DNA from: an uncultured Clostridium sp.
GTDB taxonomy: Bacteria; Bacillota; Clostridia; Lachnospirales; Lachnospiraceae
Direction: 5' to 3'
NCBI GenBank assembly: GCA_900539185.1
Contig: UQBG01000001.1
Coordinates: forward strand, 124,001 to 188,000
Length of the DNA stretch: 64,000 nt
The first letter of the stretch is position 1. Each line of letters starts with the position of its first letter. Below the pieces are notes generated by a model, which made no database searches, was not told the DNA's origin, and saw nothing but the letters and a program-made list of their open reading frames with translations. A program made the position numbers and the translations under genes. Below are positions 16,346 to 25,050 of this stretch, in pieces.

Positions 16346-17935
16346 ATGGTATATACGATTCATCAGGAAAATAAAAAACGACTACAGGAAATCACGCAGA
16401 TTATCAAGAAGTATGAACTGGTCAAAAACGGACTGTCACCAGAAGCCTTCCGTCTGATTCTGGAAGATCTGGGACCAACCTTTGTGAAGCTGGGCCAGAT
16501 CATGTCAAAGCGGACGGATATTCTTCCGCAGGCCTACTGTGCAGAACTGGAAAAGCTCTGTATGGACTCCAACCCTCTTCCGGCATCTGAAATCATCGAG
16601 GTGATCGAATACGAATTCGGACGACCGGTTGAGGAACTGTTTTCACACTTTGATGAGACCCCTTTGGGATCTGCATCGATTGCTCAGGTACATGCCGCGA
16701 CTCTGCCGGACGGTCGCCGCGTCGTGGTAAAGGTTCAACGCCCCCATGTTGCAGAAACCATGAAGGAAGATATGTCGATCCTACGTAAGCTGATCAAACC
16801 ATTAAAGTTTGCTCCGAGCGTCGGCGGTGCGGTAGACTTCAAGATGCTGTTAGAAGAACTCTGGCAGGTTTCCCAACAGGAGTTAGACTTCCTCATCGAA
16901 GCCCACCATACACAACAGTTTCAGGAAAACAACAAGGACATTGTTTATGTTGCCTGTCCGCATATTGAGGAGAAGCTCACAACCTCACATGTTCTTACAA
17001 TGGAGTTTATCGATGGATTCTCTATCACAAATCATGAACGGCTGTCAGAGGGTGGTTATGATGTAAATGAAATCGGTACGAAGTTAACTGAAAACTATAT
17101 TAAACAGGTGCTTGATGACGGCTTCTTCCATGCGGATCCGCATCAGGGCAATATCATGATCCGGGACGGAAAGATCGTATGGATCGATATGGGAATGATC
17201 GGCACACTGTCGTCCCATGACCGCACCCTGCTAAGGGATGCCGTAAAGGCTGTCGTTCGAAAGGATAATAACGAAATCATCCGTGCTATCATGGCCCTGG
17301 GTGCTGTAAAAGGAGAACTGGACTACACCCACTTATATTCTGATATTGATATGCTTCTGGATCGATATACTTCCATCGATCTGGGCGATATCAATCTGGG
17401 AACCCTCTTGCAGGATGTTATCCAGATCGTCAACGAGAATCATATCGTACTTCCACCCGGCATCTCTATGTTAGCTCGAGGTCTTCTGACGATTGAAGGC
17501 GTACTGGCTGCCCTCTCCCCGGAGATCAATGCCGTACAGGTTGCAAAGCAGCATGTCATGAATGAAATGAAGCTGAATCATGATGTCAAAAAAGAACTGG
17601 AACGGGCGGCACAATCCATCTATGTATCTGCCGAGAAGGCACTGGATATTCCGGGATTGACTACCGATCTTCTGAATATGACTCTGCGCGGTCAAACAAG
17701 GATCAATCTGGATCTTGCCAGTTCAAAATCTTTAATGGATCAGTTCAACAAGATCATGAACCGTCTGATCGTCTGCATCATTACGGCCGCACTTTTACTG
17801 GCCTCCAGTCTGATCTGCACAACCAATATGCAACCAAAGACACTTGGGATCCCGACGCTTGGTTTTCTGGGATACATTGCTGCTCTGATTCTGGGAATTA
17901 TATTAATCGTTGTTTCCCATCATCGTAAAAAATAA
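16346..17935 (+). CDS. ABC1/AarF/UbiB family atypical protein kinase-like membrane protein
   Basis: 529 residues with a protein-kinase-like fold. Visible are the family KxGQ element (FVKLGQIMSKR, near residue 50), ASIAQVHAA, a nucleotide-binding lysine in VVVKVQRP, the catalytic DPHQGN and the metal-binding IDMGMIG. Two C-terminal hydrophobic helices (about 470-490 and 500-520) anchor it. In proteobacteria and mitochondria relatives support ubiquinone synthesis, but fermentative clostridia usually lack ubiquinone, so the function here is open, perhaps lipid or membrane homeostasis. It is transcribed with the phasin-like gene and ends at a strong bidirectional terminator. Confidence 0.88.
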   Translation: MVYTIHQENKKRLQEITQIIKKYELVKNGLSPEAFRLILEDLGPTFVKLGQIMSKRTDILPQAYCAELEKLCMDSNPLPASEIIEVIEYEFGRPVEELFSHFDETPLGSASIAQVHAATLPDGRRVVVKVQRPHVAETMKEDMSILRKLIKPLKFAPSVGGAVDFKMLLEELWQVSQQELDFLIEAHHTQQFQENNKDIVYVACPHIEEKLTTSHVLTMEFIDGFSITNHERLSEGGYDVNEIGTKLTENYIKQVLDDGFFHADPHQGNIMIRDGKIVWIDMGMIGTLSSHDRTLLRDAVKAVVRKDNNEIIRAIMALGAVKGELDYTHLYSDIDMLLDRYTSIDLGDINLGTLLQDVIQIVNENHIVLPPGISMLARGLLTIEGVLAALSPEINAVQVAKQHVMNEMKLNHDVKKELERAAQSIYVSAEKALDIPGLTTDLLNMTLRGQTRINLDLASSKSLMDQFNKIMNRLIVCIITAALLLASSLICTTNMQPKTLGIPTLGFLGYIAALILGIILIVVSHHRKK

Positions 17936-17957
17936 TCCATATATACCATAACAGACA

Positions 17958-17998
17958 AAAGAGAACCGCTGTAGGAATAATCTACAGCGGTTCTCTTT
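17958..17998. terminator. Strong bidirectional terminator between the UbiB-like gene and rpsO
   Basis: A perfect 17-bp stem with a 7-base loop, flanked by A residues on one side and T residues on the other. It serves both the plus-strand kinase gene and minus-strand rpsO. Confidence 0.93.
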
Positions 17999-18015
17999 CG
18001 CTCTGTATGCCGTTA

Positions 18016-18282
18016 TTACTTTCTTAAGCCTAACTGCTCAATCAGAGTTCTGTAACGTTCAATATCCTTCTTCTTTAAGTAAGCCAGTAAATTTCTTCTC
18101 TGACCTACCATCTTCAGCAGACCTCTTCTTGAATGATGATCATGTGGGTTTGCCTTGAAGTGATCGGTTAAATCGTTGATTCTGGCAGTCAATAATGCTA
18201 CCTGTACCTCCGGTGAACCTGTGTCACCCTCTGTACGACCATACTGCTTAATAATCTCTGCCTTCTGCTCTGTTGTAATCAT
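18016..18282 (-). CDS. rpsO: 30S ribosomal protein S15
   Basis: 88 residues, exactly S15 size, binding the 16S rRNA central domain. The sequence has the typical stretches GDTGSPEVQVALLTARI, HSRRGLLKMVGQRR and LLAYLKKKD. AAGGAGGA precedes the ATG. It has its own promoter at 18375-18403 and a structured leader, and ends at the bidirectional terminator, so it is monocistronic. S15 represses its own mRNA in several bacteria, using leader folds unrelated to each other. Confidence 0.97.
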   Translation of the reverse strand: MITTEQKAEIIKQYGRTEGDTGSPEVQVALLTARINDLTDHFKANPHDHHSRRGLLKMVGQRRNLLAYLKKKDIERYRTLIEQLGLRK

Positions 18283-18312
18283 TGCTTGTTCCTCCTTTAT
18301 TCTTATTATTCG

Positions 18313-18358
18313 GCCTGTACTAAGATGTGGTCGGAGTGTCCGACACCCGAGTACTGGC
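18313..18358 (-). promoter_or_regulatory. Structured rpsO leader, candidate S15 autoregulatory element
   Basis: The leader pairs GCC-A-GTACT with AGTAC-A-GGC as an outer stem, and encloses an inner GTCGGA/TCCGAC hairpin with a CAC loop. There is no T-run, so it is not a terminator. It lies between the promoter and the RBS of rpsO, where S15-binding leaders are found in other bacteria. Binding is inferred. Confidence 0.55.
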
Positions 18359-18374
18359 TAATCACAACATTCGT

Positions 18375-18403
18375 ATCTTATCACAAAGCGGTTCGTTTGT
18401 AAA
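18375..18403 (-). promoter_or_regulatory. Sigma-A promoter of rpsO
   Basis: -35 TTTACA (18398-18403), 17-base spacer, and -10 TAAGAT (18375-18380) with an extended TGA. It starts 10 bases after the aroC stop. Confidence 0.75.
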
Positions 18404-18412
18404 TGGAAAAAA

Positions 18413-19513
18413 TTATCTCTCATAAAACTTCCGGATCCAATCCAGTCTCGCGCTCATATTTTCCAGCATACCATCGATCAGTGTCAGGGCAGTCATCGCT
18501 TCTACTACTACCACCGCTCTCGGCACAACAATCGGGTCATGCCGTCCTTTGATCGATACGGTAATCTCTTCTCCTGCTTTATTCACAGTCTGCTGTTCAT
18601 GCAGGATTGATGGTGTCGGCTTAAATGCCGCACGCAGGATAATAGAAGCACCATCGCTCATTCCGCCTAAGATTCCGCCCGCATGATTGCTCCGCTTTTC
18701 AACTCTGCCATCCCGCATCGCAAATCCGTCATTATTCCGGGATCCCAGTGTCTGAGCCACCTGCATACCATCCCCGATCTCGAAGCCCTTTACCGCTCCG
18801 ATCGAACAGATGCCTTTCGCCAGATTCGCATTCAGCTTATCGAATACCGGTTCGCCTATACCGGTCGGCATACCGGTAACGATACATTCTACCACGCCGC
18901 CAACAGAATCATGAGCTTTCATCATCTGCTCAACATATTCACCTGCCCGGACGGCCGCCTCTGCATCCGGCATATACAGCCGGTTCTCCATAATGGCTTC
19001 CCGACAGAACTTTTCATAATCGATCTCAACCGGACCGATAGATCTGGTATACGTTAAAAGCTCTACACCTAACTGCTTTAAAAGCTTTGCCGCAATCGCT
19101 CCGGCCGCTACCCGTCCGATCGTTTCTCTGCCTGAAGATCTGCCACCTCCGCGGTAGTCCCGAAAGCCATACTTCTCATCAAAGGTATAATCCGCATGCC
19201 CCGGCCGATAATAGCCGGCGATCTCACTGTAGTCACCAGAACGCTGGGTATGATTCATCACCACCATAGAGATCGGTGTTCCGGTTGTCTTTCCTTCAAA
19301 TACACCGGACAATATCTCTACACGGTCATCCTCCTGTCTGGGTGTACTATACTTAGACTGACCGGGCTTTCTGCGATTCAAATAGATCTGTATATCCTCC
19401 TCTGTAAGCTCCAGGCCCGCCGGACAGCCATCTACTACTACACCCAGACCCTTTCCGTGCGATTCGCCCCAGGTGCTTACGCGGAACAATTTACCATATA
19501 TCGAACCAGCCAT
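18413..19513 (-). CDS. aroC: Chorismate synthase
   Basis: 366 residues, normal for AroC, which converts EPSP to chorismate with reduced FMN, the last step of the shared aromatic pathway. The signature GESHGKGLGVVVDG lies at residues 16-29, the middle motif YGFRDYRGGGRSSGRET near 115-131, and RSNHAGGILGGMSDG near 275-290. It follows apt by 59 bases on the same strand with an AGGAGGA site. No other shikimate gene lies in the window. It probably shares the apt promoter. Confidence 0.97.
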   Translation of the reverse strand: MAGSIYGKLFRVSTWGESHGKGLGVVVDGCPAGLELTEEDIQIYLNRRKPGQSKYSTPRQEDDRVEILSGVFEGKTTGTPISMVVMNHTQRSGDYSEIAGYYRPGHADYTFDEKYGFRDYRGGGRSSGRETIGRVAAGAIAAKLLKQLGVELLTYTRSIGPVEIDYEKFCREAIMENRLYMPDAEAAVRAGEYVEQMMKAHDSVGGVVECIVTGMPTGIGEPVFDKLNANLAKGICSIGAVKGFEIGDGMQVAQTLGSRNNDGFAMRDGRVEKRSNHAGGILGGMSDGASIILRAAFKPTPSILHEQQTVNKAGEEITVSIKGRHDPIVVPRAVVVVEAMTALTLIDGMLENMSARLDWIRKFYER

Positions 19514-19572
19514 ATTGGTTCCTCCTGCCTGTTATTTTCCTTGCCTGTTCATTTCCTTTCGGTCTTTTCGGA

Positions 19573-20097
19573 CTACTTTCCCTCATACCGGATCACAGAA
19601 GCCACATCATACTTACTCAAGGCCTCTCTTCCCTTCAGTCCTGCCAGTTCCATCAGGAATATGATCTTAACCACTTCACCGCCCAGCTCTTCTACCAGTT
19701 CGGCCGCTGCTTTCATAGTACCACCGGTTGCGATCAGATCATCCACCATAACGACCTTCTGCCCCGGCTTAATAGAATCCTTATGCATTTCGATCTCGGC
19801 TGTTCCGTATTCCAGTGCATATTCCTTTGAAACGGTTTCTCTTGGCAGCTTTCCCTTCTTCCGTACCAGTACAAACGGCTTATGCATATTATAGGCGATC
19901 GGCATACCAAAGATAAATCCTCTGGATTCCGTTCCGACTAACACATCATAGTCCACATCCTTCAACAGATCCTGCAGGCTGTTGATCGCCAACTGCAGAC
20001 CATCTGCATCCTGAATCACACTGGTTACATCCCGGAACATAATACCAGGTTCCGGAAAATCCGGTATCGTAATTACATAATCTTCTAGTTTTTTCAT
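19573..20097 (-). CDS. apt: Adenine phosphoribosyltransferase
   Basis: 174 residues, the standard length. It makes AMP from adenine and PRPP in purine salvage. The PRPP-binding motif VVMVDDLIATGGT lies at residues 115-127, and the adenine-specific N-terminal IPDFPEPGIMFRD is present. In many Firmicutes apt follows recJ; that partner is not here. It has its own promoter (20140-20168) divergent from malic enzyme and is probably co-transcribed with aroC. Confidence 0.96.
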   Translation of the reverse strand: MKKLEDYVITIPDFPEPGIMFRDVTSVIQDADGLQLAINSLQDLLKDVDYDVLVGTESRGFIFGMPIAYNMHKPFVLVRKKGKLPRETVSKEYALEYGTAEIEMHKDSIKPGQKVVMVDDLIATGGTMKAAAELVEELGGEVVKIIFLMELAGLKGREALSKYDVASVIRYEGK

Positions 20098-20139
20098 ATC
20101 GATATCTCCTCGTATAATACTTCCTTTACCTAATTCATT

Positions 20140-20168
20140 ATCATAGCATTGCCGTATTTTATTTTCAA
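20140..20168 (-). promoter_or_regulatory. Sigma-A promoter of apt
   Basis: -35 TTGAAA (20163-20168), 17-base spacer, and -10 TATGAT (20140-20145) with extended TGC, 42 bases upstream of the apt start. Confidence 0.75.
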
Positions 20169-20186
20169 CTGGTTTTCAGCAAATGC

Positions 20187-20215
20187 TTGCTATCCCCCGG
20201 TGCAAATGCTATATT
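20187..20215 (+). promoter_or_regulatory. Promoter of the malic enzyme gene
   Basis: -35 TTGCTA (20187-20192), 17-base spacer, and -10 TATATT (20210-20215) with extended TGC. It is back to back with the apt promoter, and an inverted repeat overlaps its -10 and start site. Confidence 0.7.
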
Positions 20216-20228
20216 AGAGGATAGCATT
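20205..20228. promoter_or_regulatory. Inverted repeat over the malic enzyme start site
   Basis: AATGCTAT and ATAGCATT, 8-bp perfect arms with 8 bases between, cover the -10 and the likely +1. This is a typical place for a repressor site; it could also form a 5'-end hairpin in the mRNA. Confidence 0.45.
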
Positions 20229-20270
20229 GGAAATCAATAAAAGAAACAATATGTACAAAGGGTGAAGAAA

Positions 20271-21425
20271 ATGGATGTATATGAAAAAGCATTAAAGCTC
20301 CATGAAGAATGGAACGGAAAACTGGAAACCAAGTCAAAGTGTACCGTAAAGACTGCAGAAGATCTGTCTTTAGCCTATACGCCGGGAGTCGCAGAGCCAT
20401 GCCGCGTGATCGCAAAAGATCCGGATGCTGCTTATACCTACACCAGCAAGGCAAACACCATCGCGGTAGTATCCGATGGCAGTGCGGTATTAGGGCTCGG
20501 AAATATCGGTGCCAAGGCTGCGATTCCGGTTATGGAAGGAAAGGCGGTTCTTTTTAAGGAATTCGGTAATGTAAATGCCGTACCGATCTGTCTGGATACA
20601 CAGGATACCGATGAGATCGTTCAGACAGTGATCAATATTGCCCCGGTATTTGGCGGTATCAATCTGGAGGATATCTCCGCTCCCCGCTGCTTCGAGATCG
20701 AAGAACGTTTAAAGAAGGCTCTGGATATCCCAGTCTTCCACGATGACCAGCATGGAACGGCAATCGTTGTACTCGCCGGTATCATCAACGGTCTGAAGGT
20801 GACCGGAAAGAAGAAGGAAGACTGCCGGATCGTCGTAAATGGTGCCGGTTCTGCCGGTATCGCCATTTCCAAGCTTCTGTTACGCTATGGCTTCCGGCAT
20901 CTGACACTGTGTGATAAGGTCGGTATGTTAAGCCGGAAGACACCGGATCTGAACTGGGCGCAGAAGGAAATGTGCGAGGTTACGAATCTGGAAGAACAGG
21001 AAGGATCCTTAGCCGATGCCCTCAAGGGTGCCGATATCTTTGTCGGTGTGTCCGCACCGAATCTGGTAACGGCTGACATGGTAAAGAGCATGAACAAAGA
21101 TGCCATCCTCTTCGCTATGGCAAATCCGGTACCGGAGATCATGCCGGATGTAGCAAAGGCTGCCGGTGCCAAGGTTGTGGGAACCGGTCGCTCTGACTTC
21201 CCGAATCAGGTCAACAATGTCGTTGCATTCCCGGGAATCTTCAAAGGTGCTCTGGAGGGGCGTGCTACCCAGATCACTGAGGAAATGAAACTGGCTGCCG
21301 CTTATGCGATTGCCGGTCTGGTATCCGATGAGGAACTGAACGAAGATAATATTATGCCTAAGGCGTTTGATCCACGGATCGCTGACGTCGTTGCTGCGGC
21401 AGTAAAGGAACATATCCCGCAGTAG
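20271..21425 (+). CDS. Malic enzyme, NAD(P)-dependent (malate to pyruvate)
   Basis: 384 residues, the short single-domain bacterial form without a phosphotransacetylase extension. It decarboxylates malate to pyruvate with reduction of NAD(P)+. The N-terminal region has SLAYTPGVAEPCR, the catalytic lysine region GNIGAKAAIPVMEGKA, and metal-binding residues in DDQHGTA. The nucleotide-binding GAGSAGIAISKL follows near residue 190. I chose the ATG at 20271, with AAAGGGTGA at good distance, rather than a GTG at 20262 inside the RBS. DUF4364 follows by 19 bases. Cofactor preference cannot be read safely from the sequence. Confidence 0.94.
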   Translation: MDVYEKALKLHEEWNGKLETKSKCTVKTAEDLSLAYTPGVAEPCRVIAKDPDAAYTYTSKANTIAVVSDGSAVLGLGNIGAKAAIPVMEGKAVLFKEFGNVNAVPICLDTQDTDEIVQTVINIAPVFGGINLEDISAPRCFEIEERLKKALDIPVFHDDQHGTAIVVLAGIINGLKVTGKKKEDCRIVVNGAGSAGIAISKLLLRYGFRHLTLCDKVGMLSRKTPDLNWAQKEMCEVTNLEEQEGSLADALKGADIFVGVSAPNLVTADMVKSMNKDAILFAMANPVPEIMPDVAKAAGAKVVGTGRSDFPNQVNNVVAFPGIFKGALEGRATQITEEMKLAAAYAIAGLVSDEELNEDNIMPKAFDPRIADVVAAAVKEHIPQ

Positions 21426-21444
21426 TTTAAGGAGTTTTATCACT

Positions 21445-21975
21445 ATGTCAGACAATCATCTTACGTTATACAAGTTAATTATACTATTTATGCTGGATCG
21501 GGTAGACTTTCCGCTTACCACCTCCCAGCTCTCCCAGTTTATTCTGGACAAAGGATATACAAACTACTTCAGCTTTCAGCAGGCATTAAACGAACTGGAG
21601 GAAGCCGGCTTCATCCGTTCGGAACTGATTCGGAACACCACCCAGTACCATCTGACTTCTGAAGGAAAGGAAGCTCTGGATCTCTTTGACTATAAGATAT
21701 CTCCCGCAATCAAGGACGATGTATATCAGTATTTTGCGGCAGAGAAAATCAACCTTCGAAATGAAGTAGAGATTTTCGCCACCTACTACCCTGCCAAGCG
21801 GGATGAATACATGGTTCAATGTACCATACTGGAACGAAATGAAACCATGCTGGATATCAAACTGAATGTTCCGTCTCTGGAACAGGCAACAATCATCTGT
21901 GACAGCTGGCAGGCAAAGAGCAATGATATCTATGACTATCTGGTTAAACAGCTCTGGAACCTGAAGGACAGTTAA
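21445..21975 (+). CDS. DUF4364 family protein, probable winged-helix regulator
   Basis: 176 residues. The first 80 or so look like a winged helix (SQLSQFILDKGYTNYFSFQQ, then LNELEEAGFI and TTQYHLTSEGKEAL), similar to PadR/MarR-type DNA readers. The C-terminal half has no motif I recognise. DUF4364 proteins are common in clostridia and have no established function. It is the second gene of a two-gene unit with malic enzyme, so control of that gene or of the divergent apt is possible but unproven. A strong terminator follows. Confidence 0.78.
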   Translation: MSDNHLTLYKLIILFMLDRVDFPLTTSQLSQFILDKGYTNYFSFQQALNELEEAGFIRSELIRNTTQYHLTSEGKEALDLFDYKISPAIKDDVYQYFAAEKINLRNEVEIFATYYPAKRDEYMVQCTILERNETMLDIKLNVPSLEQATIICDSWQAKSNDIYDYLVKQLWNLKDS

Positions 21976-21993
21976 ACGAACTTCATTCATCAT

Positions 21994-22044
21994 AAAACGG
22001 ATCGGCACTTCTCACCGTTCATGTAAGAAGTGCCGATCCGTTTT
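21994..22044. terminator. Bidirectional terminator between DUF4364 and engB
   Basis: A 19-bp perfect stem with a 13-base loop, with A-run and T-run flanks, between convergent genes. Confidence 0.93.
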
Positions 22045-22053
22045 TGTTTTCTA

Positions 22054-22644
22054 TTACTCTTCCGTTATATACTCTTCAATCAGGCTCCAGATTTCTTCTC
22101 TGCCCTGCTTCGTTTCTGCCGAAAATGGGATGATCGGAGTTCCCTCTACCACATCCAGCTTCGTTTTGATCTGCTTTACCTGCTTTGCCACCTGACTCCG
22201 ATTTATCTTATCCAGCTTTGTCGCAATAATGATCGGATGAAAGCCATTCTCAACAATCCAGTGATACATCGTGCAGTCATTCGCAGAAGGTTCATGCCGG
22301 ATATCAATCAGCAAAAACACCAACCGCAGCTGCTTTGAGTTATGTAGATAGCGTTCAATCATCTTTCCCCATTTTGCCTTAATCTCAGCCGATACCTTTG
22401 CATACCCATATCCGGGGAGATCCACATAATAGAGGTGATCATTGATGTTATAGAAATTGATCGTCTGTGTCTTTCCCGGCTGGGAGGAAGTCCTCGCATA
22501 TGCCTTCCGGTTCATCAACGCATTGATCAAAGATGATTTCCCCACATTTGACTTTCCGGCAAATGCAATCTCCGGCAGTTGATTGTCCGGCAGCTTACTC
22601 GTAATTCCACATACCGTTTCCAGATTTACACTCTTTATTATCAT
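22054..22644 (-). CDS. engB: Ribosome biogenesis GTPase EngB/YsxC
   Basis: 196-residue small TRAFAC GTPase needed for 50S subunit assembly. G1 is GKSNVGKSSLIN near residue 30, G3 is VDLPGYGYAKV, G4 is TKLDK, and G5 follows near the C terminus. The ATG at 22644 overlaps the lon TGA as ATGA, with AAGGAA 6 bases upstream; an alternative ATG at 22659 lies inside lon. The lon-engB pairing is common in Firmicutes. It ends at the bidirectional terminator. Confidence 0.95.
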   Translation of the reverse strand: MIIKSVNLETVCGITSKLPDNQLPEIAFAGKSNVGKSSLINALMNRKAYARTSSQPGKTQTINFYNINDHLYYVDLPGYGYAKVSAEIKAKWGKMIERYLHNSKQLRLVFLLIDIRHEPSANDCTMYHWIVENGFHPIIIATKLDKINRSQVAKQVKQIKTKLDVVEGTPIIPFSAETKQGREEIWSLIEEYITEE

Positions 22645-24938
22645 ACTGTTTCCTTCCATATTGCACGATCCAGCACCTCATCCATCGTACTGACGTAGGT
22701 GATGGTCATGGTTCCGAGGATCTCTCGATCCAGTTCTTCCACATCCTTGCGATTCCGACTCGGTACCAATACCTCATTCATGCCATGATTCCGTGCAGCC
22801 AGCAGCTTCTCTTTCAAGCCTCCGATTGGCAGAACCCGACCCCGTAAGGTCACCTCTCCGGTCATCGCGATATCTCCGCGCACCTTTTGCTTTGTAACTG
22901 CGGAATAAATCGCTGTCGTCATCGTGATTCCTGCAGATGGTCCGTCTTTTGGCACCGCACCCTCCGGAACATGGATATGGATATCCTGCTTCTTTAATAT
23001 ATCCTTCCCCGTCATCGCCCGCACACAGCTCACGGCGATCTGTGCCGACTCCTTCATGACATCACCCAGATTTCCTGTCAGTTCCAGCTTGCCACTACCC
23101 GGCAGAAGGCTCACCTCAATACTTAAGGTATCTCCGCCGACACTGGTCCACGCCAGACCGGTCGCAATGCCCTCCTGTGGTTGCAGATCCCAGCTCTCCA
23201 GTTCAAACTTCGGAATCCCCAGATATTCTTTCAGATTCTTCTCTGTAATATGCAACGACTTTCTTTCTCCATCCGCAATCACACGATCTGCCTTTCTGCA
23301 AAGTGCTGCGATCTGTCGCTCTAAACTTCGTACTCCGGCCTCTCTCGTATATCCACGTATGATCTCTGTCAGTGCAGCATCCGTGATCTGGAACTGCTTC
23401 GCTTTTAATCCATGCTTCTTCCGCTGCTTTTCAATCAGGAATTCTTTTGCAATATGGAACTTCTCATTTTCTGTATAGCTGGATACCTCGATCAGCTCCA
23501 TACGGTCTAACAGTGGCTTCGGTATCTGCGATGCATCATTCGCCGTCGCTATAAACATCACCTGACTCAGGTCAATCGGTACTTCAAAGAAATGATCGAC
23601 AAACCGGCAGTTCTGTTCACTATCCAGGACCTCCAGCAATGCAGAGGATGGATCTCCCTTATAATCGCTACTGAGCTTATCCACCTCATCAAACAGCATT
23701 AATGGATTGCAGACACCTGCTTTTGTCATAGCGGTTGCAATCCGTCCCGGCATTGCTCCCACATAGGTCTTACGATGTCCCCGGATCTCTGCTTCATCCC
23801 GGACTCCACCCAGAGAGATCCGTATGTACTTCCGGTTTACTGCATCCGCAATGGAACGGGCGATCGAGGTCTTACCGGTTCCCGGAGGTCCCACCAGACA
23901 CAGGATCGGGCTGTCTCCCTCTGATACCATCTTGCGCACTGCCAGAAAGTCCAGAATACGTTCTTTGATTTTTTCCATGCCATAATGATCCCGATTCAAA
24001 ATCTGCTCTGCCCGTTTCAGATCCTGACTATCTTCTGTCCGTTTCTCCCACGGATAGTCCAGCAGAGTTTCAATATAGTTTCTCGACACCGTAGACTCTG
24101 AGGAAGTAACCGGTATTGATTCCAGCCTGCGGATTTCTTTTGCCAGCTTTTCTGTCACTTCCTCCGGTGCCTGAAGCTTCTCCAATGCCTTTTTATACTC
24201 TTCGATGTCGGAAGTATCTCCGTCACCCAGTTCTTCCTCGATCAGCTTCTGTTGTTCACGCAGAACATAGTCTCTCTGATTCTTTTCTACCGTTTCCTTT
24301 AGCTGTGCCTGAAGTTCCTGTCGGATCTGACTGATCTCTGCTTCCTTCTTCAGCAGTTTCAATGTATACATCACACGTTCGCGTACATCGGCTATCTCCA
24401 GAATCTCCTGTCGTTTCTCATAGGAGATCGGCATCTGCTCTGCCAGTGTATCAATCAGCACATCTGTCTGCCGAACTCTGGATAACTTCTTAAGCACTGT
24501 CGGATTCTGCCTCATACCCGCTTCATAGCAGGTTCTCACTGCTTCGAGCAGACTGGTACAATATGCTTCATTTTCTTCCTCTGTGAGGGGTTCATCCTCC
24601 CATAGCTGCACATCCGCCTGATAGTATCCACTGTCTTCTATCACCTGTAACAGGGCTCCTCGATATTCTCCATCTACCAAAACCCGTACCACATTCTTTG
24701 GAATCCGCATCATCTGCCGCACCTTCACGATACAGCCTACCTTATGCAGTCCCTCCATCTGAATTCCCTGTGAATTATCAATATCCAGCTGTGTCACCAC
24801 ATATAGGTACTGATTGCCCGCCATTGCACGCTTTACTGCCTCTATGGACTCACTCCGACTCACATCAAAATGTACTGTCGTATGCGGAAGAATCGTCATT
24901 CCCCGCAAGGCGACCATCGGTATATTACTCTGTCTCAC
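22641..24938 (-). CDS. lon: ATP-dependent protease Lon
   Basis: 765-residue LonA-type protease, a hexameric cytosolic machine for misfolded and regulatory proteins. The N-terminal substrate domain (1-300) leads to the AAA module with Walker A GPPGTGKTS near residue 345 and Walker B MLFDEVDKL. The C-terminal protease domain has the catalytic serine in KDGPSAGITM and the lysine in GGLKEKLLAA. The start is GTG at 24938 behind AAGGAG. It follows clpX by 112 bases, a stretch that holds a terminator-like hairpin and a possible separate promoter. Confidence 0.97.
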   Translation of the reverse strand: MRQSNIPMVALRGMTILPHTTVHFDVSRSESIEAVKRAMAGNQYLYVVTQLDIDNSQGIQMEGLHKVGCIVKVRQMMRIPKNVVRVLVDGEYRGALLQVIEDSGYYQADVQLWEDEPLTEEENEAYCTSLLEAVRTCYEAGMRQNPTVLKKLSRVRQTDVLIDTLAEQMPISYEKRQEILEIADVRERVMYTLKLLKKEAEISQIRQELQAQLKETVEKNQRDYVLREQQKLIEEELGDGDTSDIEEYKKALEKLQAPEEVTEKLAKEIRRLESIPVTSSESTVSRNYIETLLDYPWEKRTEDSQDLKRAEQILNRDHYGMEKIKERILDFLAVRKMVSEGDSPILCLVGPPGTGKTSIARSIADAVNRKYIRISLGGVRDEAEIRGHRKTYVGAMPGRIATAMTKAGVCNPLMLFDEVDKLSSDYKGDPSSALLEVLDSEQNCRFVDHFFEVPIDLSQVMFIATANDASQIPKPLLDRMELIEVSSYTENEKFHIAKEFLIEKQRKKHGLKAKQFQITDAALTEIIRGYTREAGVRSLERQIAALCRKADRVIADGERKSLHITEKNLKEYLGIPKFELESWDLQPQEGIATGLAWTSVGGDTLSIEVSLLPGSGKLELTGNLGDVMKESAQIAVSCVRAMTGKDILKKQDIHIHVPEGAVPKDGPSAGITMTTAIYSAVTKQKVRGDIAMTGEVTLRGRVLPIGGLKEKLLAARNHGMNEVLVPSRNRKDVEELDREILGTMTITYVSTMDEVLDRAIWKETV

Positions 24939-24981
24939 AAATATCTACTCCTTGTTCAAACTATACTGCCATCCTCATCAA

Positions 24982-25010
24982 TCGGTAACCGGTTATATGC
25001 AAAATCTGCT
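24982..25010 (-). promoter_or_regulatory. Intergenic DNA before lon: palindrome and possible promoter
   Basis: The stretch holds TAACCGGTTA, a perfect 10-bp palindrome. The start-proximal side contains a possible promoter, TTACCG, 17 bases, TATAGT, on the minus strand. Neither element matches the CIRCE or CtsR heat-shock operators that I know. Confidence 0.3.
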
Positions 25011-25022
25011 ATATACAAAACT

Positions 25023-25044
25023 TGCCGGGACAACAGTCCCGGCA
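25023..25044 (-). terminator. Hairpin after clpX
   Basis: The arms TGCCGGGAC and GTCCCGGCA (9 bp) with a 4-base loop start 7 bases after the clpX stop and are followed by AGTTTTG on the minus strand. It is probably a partial terminator that sets the ratio of clpX to lon expression. Confidence 0.7.
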
Positions 25045-25050
25045 GGATTC

